Source: an uncultured Porphyromonadaceae bacterium | GTDB taxonomy: Bacteria; Bacteroidota; Bacteroidia; Bacteroidales; Muribaculaceae | Reading direction: 5' to 3' | Assembly (NCBI GenBank): GCA_937989585.1 | Contig: CALKRW010000063.1 | Coordinates: 1 to 64,000, forward strand | DNA: 64,000 nucleotides | Shown here: positions 43,717 to 51,485 of the stretch, piece after piece | Numbering within the stretch: position 1 is the first letter of the stretch | How the letters are laid out: the number at the start of each line of letters is the position of its first letter | Notes under the pieces: generated by a model | Database searches by the model: none | What the model was told of the DNA's origin: nothing | Seen by the model: the letters and a program-made list of their open reading frames with translations, nothing else | Position numbers and translations under genes: made by a program

Positions 43717-43798
43717 GATAAAAGCGTTGTTACAATGACAAAAGAAAAAATTAAATTAACTGATACAAGACCAAAACGTACTGACATCGTGATACGCC

Positions 43799-44938
43799 TT
43801 AGTGTATGGTGACCTGTGTGGCTCCGTAACCATATTCACGGAATGAGGCGTCACATACATCGTGACCCTTATACCGGTAGTTCAGTTCCTTATACAGAGC
43901 CTGCCGAAGAACACCCTCACCCTTGCCGTGAATGAAAATCAGTTTGCGGCCGTGATTTCGGAGATTCTCATCCATTATCCGGCGGAAGATATCAATCTGC
44001 AGATTGAGCATATCAGCATTTGACATCCCTGCAGTACTGTCAACCAGTTCGCTGATATGGAGATCCGTGACTAGAGGCGCGTTTCTGTCTTCAGGACGTT
44101 TACGGACAGGGCGGCGGGTCTGGCGGTCCAGCCGTTGTTTAGTCCTCATGGCCTGATCCAGCATACGTACACGGTCAGCCATATCATCTTTCGCGCCAGA
44201 AACAATACCATCGCGAACTACATCGAAGGCAAGTACCTTATTGTCGAAATAGGTATTGTCGCGGAAACAGTGTACCTTAAAGAACTTCGTGCTGTCAACG
44301 CGGAACTCTGTAGAAACAGTTTGCTGAAGCGGGAATGACTTTCCGCGCTTGAATGCAATAAACTGCACAGCCATGGCATCGATTTCGGAAACGTCGTGCC
44401 GTGAGAGTTCACTCAGAACGACCTGAATGTTCGGCTCTACAGTTCCGGCATAACGGGCTGTCCAGTCGGTTTCCCGAGATTTACGTGTAAGCCATGTGAA
44501 GTACAGATGATAGTTCGAGTCATTGACAAGCGATGCCTCATACCCCGATTCTCCTATATGTGCGATATCAATGGATTCGATACCGAGGACAACGGTCATC
44601 TTGTCTCCATATCCGGTTTCTTCCGTCTCGATATCTTCTGTCAGGTCAGAGGATGCCACCGTGGACACTTTTTTATCGTCTCGCGATTCTTTTCCGGACT
44701 TCTGACCGGAAGAATAATCACCCGACCGGCCCGAAGCAGAATGATTCTCCGTTTTTACGCCGAATGTCTTATTTACGGAATCGGAAATATTCCCGACAAC
44801 CACACACTCCTTCAATAGAACCGGTGTCTCGAATCCATCCTCGTCGACATATGCGATGTTATCGGCAATGCGGACTATTGTGCCGCCTCCAACCGAGTTA
44901 AGGTACCTTACTTTATCTCCTATCCTGGGCATAATCAA
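43799..44938 (-). CDS. DUF2027 and Smr domain protein
   Basis: The 379-residue product starts with a DUF2027 region (IGDKVRYLNSVGGGTIVRI, as in KOW/Tudor-like barrels), has an acidic Ser/Asp-rich linker, a middle beta domain and a C-terminal Smr domain (about 300-379) with LIFIHGKGEGVLRQAL, the HGxG motif of Smr nucleases in MutS2-related proteins. The protein probably acts on nucleic acid (DNA recombination intermediates or stalled ribosomes); which is inference. No mutS2 lies in the window. Confidence 0.9.
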   Translation of the reverse strand: MIMPRIGDKVRYLNSVGGGTIVRIADNIAYVDEDGFETPVLLKECVVVGNISDSVNKTFGVKTENHSASGRSGDYSSGQKSGKESRDDKKVSTVASSDLTEDIETEETGYGDKMTVVLGIESIDIAHIGESGYEASLVNDSNYHLYFTWLTRKSRETDWTARYAGTVEPNIQVVLSELSRHDVSEIDAMAVQFIAFKRGKSFPLQQTVSTEFRVDSTKFFKVHCFRDNTYFDNKVLAFDVVRDGIVSGAKDDMADRVRMLDQAMRTKQRLDRQTRRPVRKRPEDRNAPLVTDLHISELVDSTAGMSNADMLNLQIDIFRRIMDENLRNHGRKLIFIHGKGEGVLRQALYKELNYRYKGHDVCDASFREYGYGATQVTIH

Positions 44939-45067
44939 ATTCCTTTAGCAGAAACTAAACCGATTCTGAAATACCGCCACGTTTCATATGTACGATGGCA
45001 ATAATCTATTCAGTGGGAATAGTTATATTTATGTTCAATGACTTTATTGATTGTCTTAGTAAAAAAA

Positions 45068-45095
45068 GCGATGTCTGCACTTGGCAACACATCGC
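45068..45095 (-). terminator. Terminator of the M23 peptidase gene
   Basis: On the minus strand GCGATGT, loop, ACATCGC followed by TTTTTTT (plus-strand A run 45061-45067), starting 23 bases beyond the stop at 45118. The stem resembles that after pnp. Confidence 0.75.
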
Positions 45096-45117
45096 TCAAA
45101 ATATTTTTAATCCGAAT

Positions 45118-46086
45118 TCATCTGACTCTCAGAGTCTGTCCTGCCTTAAGAGTGGACGATGCTTTTATTCCGTTAAGTTTACATAAGGCCGATACAGACG
45201 TGCCGTTGCGGGCTGCAATTTTGCCCAGAGTATCACCCTTGCGTATCTTAATTTTCTGTTTACCGTTCGATGCGGATGAACGCTTGGCTGACTGACGGCT
45301 GTTGTATTTATGAGCGTATGCAGCATTGGCGGCGGGATCAAAGTTACGGGCGTTCTGATAGGTTTTCTTGTTGAACGTGTATGTATCGGTGTGGGTTGTC
45401 TGGTTGGGGAAGTCAAAGATTGCAGCCGGATTGATCGCATACCCCATGTAACGGGTCTCGAAGTGGAGATGCGGACCGGTCGAACGACCCGTATTGCCGC
45501 CGAGCGCTATTGGATCGCCTGCCTTGACATATTGGTCATCCTCGACAAGGAAACGTGAAAGGTGGCCATAGACTGTCTCAAGATCGTTGGTGTGTCGGAT
45601 TACGACATACTTGCCGTAACCGCGGGCTTCGTAGTTGGTGATGCGGACACGTCCGTCAAAGGCAGCACGAACGGTGTCTCCTATGTGTAGGCCTATGTCT
45701 ATGCCTTTGTGCATGCGGCGGAAACGCTTGCGGTATCCGTAGGGCGAGGTGATTGGACCGGGATGAGGCATTGCGTAATGCGACACATCGATAACGGCCT
45801 GCTGAGGCACAGCCACATTGGCGTAGCAGTTGACACGCTTGGATTCCCACCCCTCGGTATATATATCGCCCTCGGGCTCTTCCTCAGTCGTGAAGTTGAG
45901 GTAATCGATGGTTGGGTTAACCGAAATGGTGTGTGTCACACTCTGCTGGTGTGCGAGAAGGTCGCTCGACTGTTCGGTATGCTGGCCCGGAAGACGATAT
46001 GTCTGGGCCTGTGCACCAAGTGAGACGAGAGATAGAGTGAATAATGATGTCAGTACTTTGGAGAGATTGGAGAGTTTGAAATTCAT
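45118..46086 (-). CDS. M23 family peptidoglycan endopeptidase with LysM domain
   Basis: The 322-residue exported protein has a signal peptide (ending AQAQ), an M23 (LytM) zinc peptidase domain (about 115-225) with MHKGIDIG, and HLHFE as zinc-binding motifs, and a C-terminal LysM (about 275-322, IRKGDTLGKIAARNG). It cleaves peptide cross-links in murein. Its leader region contains small inverted repeats (GGCCAC-TCT-GTGGCC at about 46123). Separate from ndk, which is transcribed the same way. Confidence 0.92.
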   Translation of the reverse strand: MNFKLSNLSKVLTSLFTLSLVSLGAQAQTYRLPGQHTEQSSDLLAHQQSVTHTISVNPTIDYLNFTTEEEPEGDIYTEGWESKRVNCYANVAVPQQAVIDVSHYAMPHPGPITSPYGYRKRFRRMHKGIDIGLHIGDTVRAAFDGRVRITNYEARGYGKYVVIRHTNDLETVYGHLSRFLVEDDQYVKAGDPIALGGNTGRSTGPHLHFETRYMGYAINPAAIFDFPNQTTHTDTYTFNKKTYQNARNFDPAANAAYAHKYNSRQSAKRSSASNGKQKIKIRKGDTLGKIAARNGTSVSALCKLNGIKASSTLKAGQTLRVR

Positions 46087-46306
46087 TATTTTATTCGAGG
46101 TTTTGGCCTACCTTATATCCGTTGCGGCCACTCTGTGGCCAAGAAACGGAAAGACTATGCTTGACTGCGTTTATTGTCGATAGGGAATGATTGGATTTGT
46201 ATGGGGCGGATGATAGCATATCCGCGAGTTTATTAAATAAATGTGTAGATTGAGGAACTTTTCCGTTTACTGCCGCAGGCAGGAGAATAAGGATCGTTTC
46301 AGCACC

Positions 46307-46768
46307 CTAACGCTCGTCAGGAGCGTATATCGAAGGGAATGTAACAGGGTTGTAGTCGAAGATCTCACCGGCCGAGAAGAAACGGTTAATCTCGATAAGA
46401 GCATTTTCAGGCGAGTCGGAGGCATGGATTATGTTCTCCTGACCCGACATTCCGAAGTCGCCGCGGATAGTACCCGGAGCGGCATTGCGGGCATTGGTGA
46501 CGCCGACCATAGAGCGAACTACCGCCACGCAGTCCTTACCTTTAAGACAAAGCACAACAACCGGGGTTGCGGTCATCGAGTTTACCAGCGAAGGAAAGAA
46601 TGGACGATCTACGAGGTGGGCATAATGCTCCCGAAGTATCATTTCGTCCAACTGCATCATCTTCATGCCTACGACCACAAGTCCCTTGCGCTCGAAACGC
46701 GAGAGGATGTCTCCGCAGAGACCGCGGTTCACGGCCGAAGGCTTAAGTATTATCAGAGTTTTCTCCAT
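46307..46768 (-). CDS. ndk: Nucleoside-diphosphate kinase
   Basis: The 153-residue enzyme balances NTP pools by phosphotransfer through a His. The motifs LIILKPSAVNRGLCGDI (N-terminal) and ENIIHASDSPENALIEI (active-site His) are present and length is normal. An own promoter with -7 box TATCTTTG (minus strand, 46833-46840) lies about 65 bases upstream. It is separated from the transporter gene by two hairpins. Confidence 0.96.
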   Translation of the reverse strand: MEKTLIILKPSAVNRGLCGDILSRFERKGLVVVGMKMMQLDEMILREHYAHLVDRPFFPSLVNSMTATPVVVLCLKGKDCVAVVRSMVGVTNARNAAPGTIRGDFGMSGQENIIHASDSPENALIEINRFFSAGEIFDYNPVTFPSIYAPDER

Positions 46769-46832
46769 GATTCTAAGGCTAAAATCGTTAAGTTAATTAT
46801 TATGGTCTTTTAACTTTTTGTTCTCACCGTTT

Positions 46833-46840
46833 CAAAGATA
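46833..46840 (-). promoter_or_regulatory. -7 box of the ndk promoter
   Basis: TATCTTTG on the minus strand, a TAnnTTTG match, 65 bases before the ndk start. Confidence 0.55.
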
Positions 46841-46937
46841 GGCATTTTTCAGTTTTCGTGAAAACTTTTATCATTTAAATATTCTGAACATGGTTTAAAA
46901 TGCCTTGTAAAACATCACGAAACAAACTGTCAATCAG

Positions 46938-46999
46938 CACCAAAGGCAAAAACATGTTTTACAACATGTTTTTGCCTTTGGTGTGCAATTTTGTTGCAC
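46938..46999 (-). terminator. Double hairpin terminator after the FucP-like gene
   Basis: A perfect 21-bp inverted repeat (46938-46958 and 46963-46983, loop TTAC on the plus strand) is preceded, in the minus-strand sense, by a smaller one, GTGCAA-N5-TTGCAC (46983-46999). They lie 34-95 bases beyond the transporter stop. The long AT-containing stem has no long T tract on the minus strand, so it may also be an RNA-stabilising element. Confidence 0.65.
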
Positions 47000-47032
47000 A
47001 TGCTATTAATTCATGTTAAATCACGCTTGTGT

Positions 47033-48379
47033 TCAGACTTTGACCTCGCGCCCGTCTTCATACAGATCTTCTTCGTTCTGTGGCTCCTTGCGAGATGGAT
47101 GTGACAGCCAGAGAGCGTAAATCAGCAGATAGCACGTCAGACCCAGAACCAGCCAGAAACCGTTGAGTACACCACATGATTCTGCAATGATTCCCTGCAC
47201 GAAAGGCAGGATACCGCCGCCACAGACCATTACCATAAAGAAACCTGACGCAACTGCAGTGTACTTGCCGAGGCCCTGCACCGAGAGGTTGAAGATCGCA
47301 CCCCACATAACGGATGTACACAGCCCCACAAGAATAAAGAATACCGCATTGACAGGAATATTGGCAACAGAAAAAGCAAGCGAGGAGGAGTCAAAACCAA
47401 TGAATGACATAACGCTTTCACTTGTCAGGATACCGAATGCCAGCAATACAATTGCTACAGACGTAGTGAAACTCAGCATTGCGCGTGGCGAGACCTTTCC
47501 GCCGACAAGTCCGCCGACAAGACGTCCGGCCAGCATCAACAGCCAGTATAGGCCGGCAATAGTACCGGCGATAGCACTGGGCGAAAGCGTATTACCGCCA
47601 ATAACAACCGGAGAGTTCTCAAGATACTGCAACGTCCAGTTGGGAATACCGACCTCGATACCGACATAGCAGAAAATTGCGATGACGCCGAATGTAAAGT
47701 TACTGTATCGCAGGGCACCTCCAAGCGAGACCTTTTCCTTTTTCTTGCCAAGATCGGGTGACTCAGGCAATTTAGAGAAATAAAGCACAATGAATGCCAC
47801 GACAAAAATACCCATCGCCATGTAGAAGACCGGATCAGCAGATGCAATCGATTTCGCCTCTCCGCCCAACAGCGCACCGACTATCATAGGCGCAAGCGTT
47901 GCGCCGAGCGAATTGCACATGCCGCCGAACTGGATAAGCTGATTTCCCTGATTCTGAGTCTTGCCAAGGGAGTTCAGCATTGGATTTACAACGGTGTTAA
48001 GCATGCATGTGCCACAACCGGCAACCAGCGCGCCCAAGATATATATAATAACCGCCTTGGACTCATCGCTTATCGTGCCCGAGAAATAGGTTATTAAAAC
48101 GCCGACAAAGCCGAAGGATACTGCGGTAAGTGCCGTCATGCGGTAACCTTTGCCCTGAAGAAGATATCCCGCAGGAAGACCCATTATCAGATAGGCAATA
48201 AAGTTTGCCAGATTGCCCAACTGGGTCATTACGGTGTTGTCGCCGGTCATCTTCTTAATCACGCTGCCGAGCGGATTCTGATAGCCCTGCACAAAGGCAA
48301 TCATGAAAAACAGGGCAAACATTATGACAATTGGGAGCACGTAATTCTTATGCTCCGGGACTTTTGCTGTCTGTGCCAT
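47033..48379 (-). CDS. Sugar MFS transporter, FucP/GluP-like
   Basis: The 448-residue protein has 12 membrane helices and the FucP/GluP family N-terminus (MFALFFMIAFVQGYQNPLGSVIKK split over helix 1; LANFIAYLIMGLPAGYLLQ; GCGTCMLNTVVNPML). Such proton symporters import L-fucose, glucose or galactose; the sugar is not predictable. No fucose catabolic gene is adjacent. It is followed by two hairpins. Confidence 0.88.
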   Translation of the reverse strand: MAQTAKVPEHKNYVLPIVIMFALFFMIAFVQGYQNPLGSVIKKMTGDNTVMTQLGNLANFIAYLIMGLPAGYLLQGKGYRMTALTAVSFGFVGVLITYFSGTISDESKAVIIYILGALVAGCGTCMLNTVVNPMLNSLGKTQNQGNQLIQFGGMCNSLGATLAPMIVGALLGGEAKSIASADPVFYMAMGIFVVAFIVLYFSKLPESPDLGKKKEKVSLGGALRYSNFTFGVIAIFCYVGIEVGIPNWTLQYLENSPVVIGGNTLSPSAIAGTIAGLYWLLMLAGRLVGGLVGGKVSPRAMLSFTTSVAIVLLAFGILTSESVMSFIGFDSSSLAFSVANIPVNAVFFILVGLCTSVMWGAIFNLSVQGLGKYTAVASGFFMVMVCGGGILPFVQGIIAESCGVLNGFWLVLGLTCYLLIYALWLSHPSRKEPQNEEDLYEDGREVKV

Positions 48380-48432
48380 TTTTTCTTAGGTATGTTATTT
48401 AGGGTTTTATAAAATGTTTTTTCATGGAAATT

Positions 48433-49098
48433 TCAATATTGCCTCTGGCCGAAAATAGCCGATCCTACCCGAACGAGATTCGAACCTTCCTCGATGGCAA
48501 TCCTGTAATCGTCGCTCATGCCCATCGAAATAACATCAAATCCACGCAAGTCAGGCGAGACTGCACGTATTTCGTCAAAGCAGCGACGTATGGCCGCAAA
48601 GTCCGCCCGGACGCGCTTCTCGTCATCGGTGTTTGTCGCCATCCCCATAATGCCACATATATGTGTGGCCCGAAGATTCTCATAACCTCGCGAAGAGAAG
48701 TAATCCACAAGTTCTTCCGTTGAGAAACCAAACTTAGTCTCTTCGGCCGCAACGTGGACCTGCATCAGCACGCTGGTCACGACACCGGATTCTTCAGACA
48801 GCCTGTCAATCGTCTCAAGCAACCTGAGCGAGTCCACACTCTCTATCAGGGCGACATTTCCTATAAGCGGACGCACCTTGTTGCGCTGAAGGTGCCCTAT
48901 GAAATGCCAAGACACATCCGAAGGCATATGCGGCATCTTGGCCACAAGTTCCTGGACGCGGCTTTCTCCGAACAGACGCTGCCCAGCATCATACGCCTCG
49001 CGCAATGCTTCTACCGGATGGAATTTCGACACGGCAACCAGTCTTACCCCTTCTGGAAGAGTCGACTGTATGCGTGTGATATTCTCAGAAACGGACAT
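48433..49098 (-). CDS. YggS family PLP homeostasis protein
   Basis: The 221-residue product (from the ATG of MSVSENITRI) has the alanine-racemase-like barrel with the PLP Lys in LVAVSKFHP, GESRVQE, WHFIGHLQRNK, and the end motif SMGMSDDYRIAIEEGSNLVR (split here at SMGMSDDY). It controls cellular pyridoxal phosphate. A longer frame extends upstream, but the family starts at this Met. It follows DUF4494 by four bases, so the two are co-transcribed. Confidence 0.93.
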   Translation of the reverse strand: MSVSENITRIQSTLPEGVRLVAVSKFHPVEALREAYDAGQRLFGESRVQELVAKMPHMPSDVSWHFIGHLQRNKVRPLIGNVALIESVDSLRLLETIDRLSEESGVVTSVLMQVHVAAEETKFGFSTEELVDYFSSRGYENLRATHICGIMGMATNTDDEKRVRADFAAIRRCFDEIRAVSPDLRGFDVISMGMSDDYRIAIEEGSNLVRVGSAIFGQRQY

Positions 49099-49102
49099 TT
49101 TC

Positions 49103-49555
49103 TCAATTCGCTGCGGGGGCTTCTCCTCCAAGTTTGACCTTGTAGACATCCATGATCGGAGTCTCTGCTATCGAGACGACCTCATAGTCGGCCATCGTGC
49201 CCTGCATACCTTCGACAAGATTGTCAAGAGCGTTCCTGAAATTTTTAGCCTGAACAAGCATCTGCGCTATCGACCTCTTCTCTACGGCGGTTTTCTCATC
49301 TATAGTAATGAAAGCCACCTTGGCCAGATACCATTTGTCACCTTCTTCGTCATAAAATATTTCGGCTATCTTGGTACGCTTAACAGCTGCCACCGAGAAA
49401 TCGCCAGAAATGTACGGTGTCTGCTCCTCTATTATGCGGGCCTCGGCTTCGGTGAAGGACAATGCGTCCACAAGATATGGTTCGTTCACCTTTTTTACCG
49501 AACCGTTTTCCTGCATTTTATCATAACGTACTTTGCATTCGAACCAGTTTGCCAT
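49103..49555 (-). CDS. DUF4494 protein
   Basis: The 150-residue soluble protein has the DUF4494 pattern: NWFECKVRYDKMQENG at the start, YLVDALSFTEAEARI, and KTKIAEIF-like segment TKIAEIFYDEEGDKWYLAKV. Function is unknown; it is widespread in Bacteroidota and often next to yggS-like genes, as here. The last residues run into the yggS start. A -7-like box TATTTTTG (minus strand, 49661-49668) lies upstream. Confidence 0.85.
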   Translation of the reverse strand: MANWFECKVRYDKMQENGSVKKVNEPYLVDALSFTEAEARIIEEQTPYISGDFSVAAVKRTKIAEIFYDEEGDKWYLAKVAFITIDEKTAVEKRSIAQMLVQAKNFRNALDNLVEGMQGTMADYEVVSIAETPIMDVYKVKLGGEAPAAN

Positions 49556-50002
49556 TTTTATCTATGTTAAGTTCTTTATATTTATTAATGTGTAAAAAAA
49601 CATCAAGCCTGATTTTTCCACAGGCCCCATTGCCTCTCATCGATGAGACGATATGCGGTGCAAAAATAATAAAACTTCGGCAAACAGCCTCCAAGCTCCG
49701 ACAACATTTTTCCTACATATACTATATTTCCTTCCTAGTTTCCTTCCCAGTCTGTCTGCTTTGCAAACGCATACAATTCGGCAATTCCAATCGACCGCAG
49801 CGTATGCCAATGAAACATATATGGTTTAAAATAAACAGCCTTCTGTAAACCATAACGGACTGCGATTGTTTAATAAGTAAAAATAAAGATTTACATCCTC
49901 TGCCAAATGTTTTCAGAATCAAATATGCTCAGTTTAAATTAACACTGAAACCCCATTTTAATAAAACGAATGTTAATATGTTAAACATTTTTTATTAATA
50001 AA
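49556..50002. other. Intergenic stretch between divergent DUF4494 and ompA genes
   Basis: No coding frame seen. It holds the minus-strand -7-like box at 49661-49668 for DUF4494. The remainder is AT-rich spacer, ending in the OmpA promoter. Confidence 0.4.
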
Positions 50003-50034
50003 TTTGTAAAAGTAATTTATATCGCCTAATTTTG
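50003..50034 (+). promoter_or_regulatory. Promoter of the OmpA-family gene
   Basis: TTTG (50003-50006), 20 bases, TAATTTTG (50027-50034), 35 bases before the ATG. Confidence 0.75.
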
Positions 50035-50068
50035 CCACGTAGATTTATAAACGTTATCAACAACTAAC

Positions 50069-51232
50069 ATGAAAAAGTCAATTATTCTTGCTGCATTTGC
50101 ACTTGGCGCAATGACAGCATCTGCTCAGGCAATCGAGCAGCCAAAATTTTTCGACAATTGGTCGATTGGTCTTGACGGCGGTGTCACAACACCCATGAAA
50201 CACCATGCTTTCTTCGGCAGCATGCGCGGTCTCGTCGGCCTGCATCTTGACAAACAGATCACACCCGCCTTCAAACTCGGCGTGGAAGGCCAGTTCGGCG
50301 TCAATACCTCGAGTTGGGAAGGCCCTCACAGCACAACCGCTTTTGACAACTCCTATGTAGGCGCATACGGCGCTGTCGACCTCTTCAACCTCTTCGGCGG
50401 TTATCCCTGCTCGACACGCCCATTCTCGATTGAGGCTGTTGCCGGCGCCGGCTGGGGCCACAACTATCTGAACTACGATGTCGCCACTCCCGAATATCCC
50501 CAGGGCCACCACGATACAAACTATTTCGTAACAAAAGCCGGCCTTAATTTCAACTTCAACGTCAACGAAAACCTCACAATCTCTCTGAGTCCTTACGTTG
50601 CATGGAACATGACCGGAGCCCACATTGACCAGACTACCGCCGGATACAACATCAACAACGCCACATTCAACCTTCAGGCCGGCGTAACCTACCACTTTGG
50701 CCCCGGATTCAACTGCGTCACCCCCTACAACCAGGCACAGATCGACGCCCTCAACGGACAGATCAACGACCTCCGCTCCCAGCTCGACGCCTGCAACGCC
50801 AATGCATCAGCATGGCAGACAAAAGCCGAGGGCCTCGCAAACGAACTCGCCGCATGCATGAGCCGCAAACCCGAAGTGATCAAGGAAGTGACCAACAACA
50901 ACTACCTCAACTCAGTTCGCTTCGTATTCTTCCGCATCGGTTCGTCCGTAATCACCCCCGACCAGCAGCCTAACGTCGAGATGATCGCCGCCTACCTTAA
51001 GAACCACAAGGACGCCAAGGTAGACATCAAGGGTTACGCCTCTCAGGACGGCAACCTTGACTTCAACATCAAACTCGCCAAGAACCGTGCCGAGGCAGTC
51101 AAGACCGCTCTCGTGAACAAATACAAAATCAATCCCGACCGCATCAAGGCTGAAGGCGAAGGCATCGGTCACATGTTCACTGAGGATTCCTGGAACCGCG
51201 TTTCAATCTGCACCATCGAGGAAGCCAAATAA
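50069..51232 (+). CDS. OmpA family outer-membrane protein
   Basis: The 387-residue protein has a signal peptide (ending ASAQA), an eight-strand type beta-barrel N-terminal domain (about 25-215, Tyr/Asn/Gly rich), a short coiled linker with Asn/Gln and Cys (ALNGQINDLRSQLDACNANA), and a C-terminal OmpA domain (about 280-387) binding peptidoglycan (VRFVFFRIGSSVI, VDIKGYASQDG, KNRAEAVKTAL). It should be abundant: strong promoter, highly biased codons and a strong terminator. Stand-alone gene. Confidence 0.94.
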   Translation: MKKSIILAAFALGAMTASAQAIEQPKFFDNWSIGLDGGVTTPMKHHAFFGSMRGLVGLHLDKQITPAFKLGVEGQFGVNTSSWEGPHSTTAFDNSYVGAYGAVDLFNLFGGYPCSTRPFSIEAVAGAGWGHNYLNYDVATPEYPQGHHDTNYFVTKAGLNFNFNVNENLTISLSPYVAWNMTGAHIDQTTAGYNINNATFNLQAGVTYHFGPGFNCVTPYNQAQIDALNGQINDLRSQLDACNANASAWQTKAEGLANELAACMSRKPEVIKEVTNNNYLNSVRFVFFRIGSSVITPDQQPNVEMIAAYLKNHKDAKVDIKGYASQDGNLDFNIKLAKNRAEAVKTALVNKYKINPDRIKAEGEGIGHMFTEDSWNRVSICTIEEAK

Positions 51233-51276
51233 TCTCCGCATCCAACTATAACTGATAACTGACATACAACACAGCG

Positions 51277-51308
51277 TACCCCGGGCCTTTGGGTCCGGGG
51301 TATTTTAT
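51277..51308 (+). terminator. Terminator of the OmpA-family gene
   Basis: TACCCCGGGCC, loop TTTG, GGTCCGGGGTA followed by TTTT. Confidence 0.9.
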
Positions 51309-51421
51309 CATTATACCCACAAAATGCATTTGGCATGTCATTATCACCTGCGCATACCTCTTTATTCCAGATTTAACTAATTTTACATAAGGATTCTATA
51401 GCAAATGTTAATATTTTTTCG

Positions 51422-51429
51422 TACCTTTG
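51422..51429 (+). promoter_or_regulatory. -7 box of the pnp promoter
   Basis: TACCTTTG, a TAnnTTTG match, 56 bases before the chosen pnp start at 51486. It lies inside the longer open frame, which argues against the earlier start. Confidence 0.65.
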
Positions 51430-51485
51430 TGCGATTTTACACAACGATACAGAAGAAAATACAATATAGTCATTATCAACAACTT

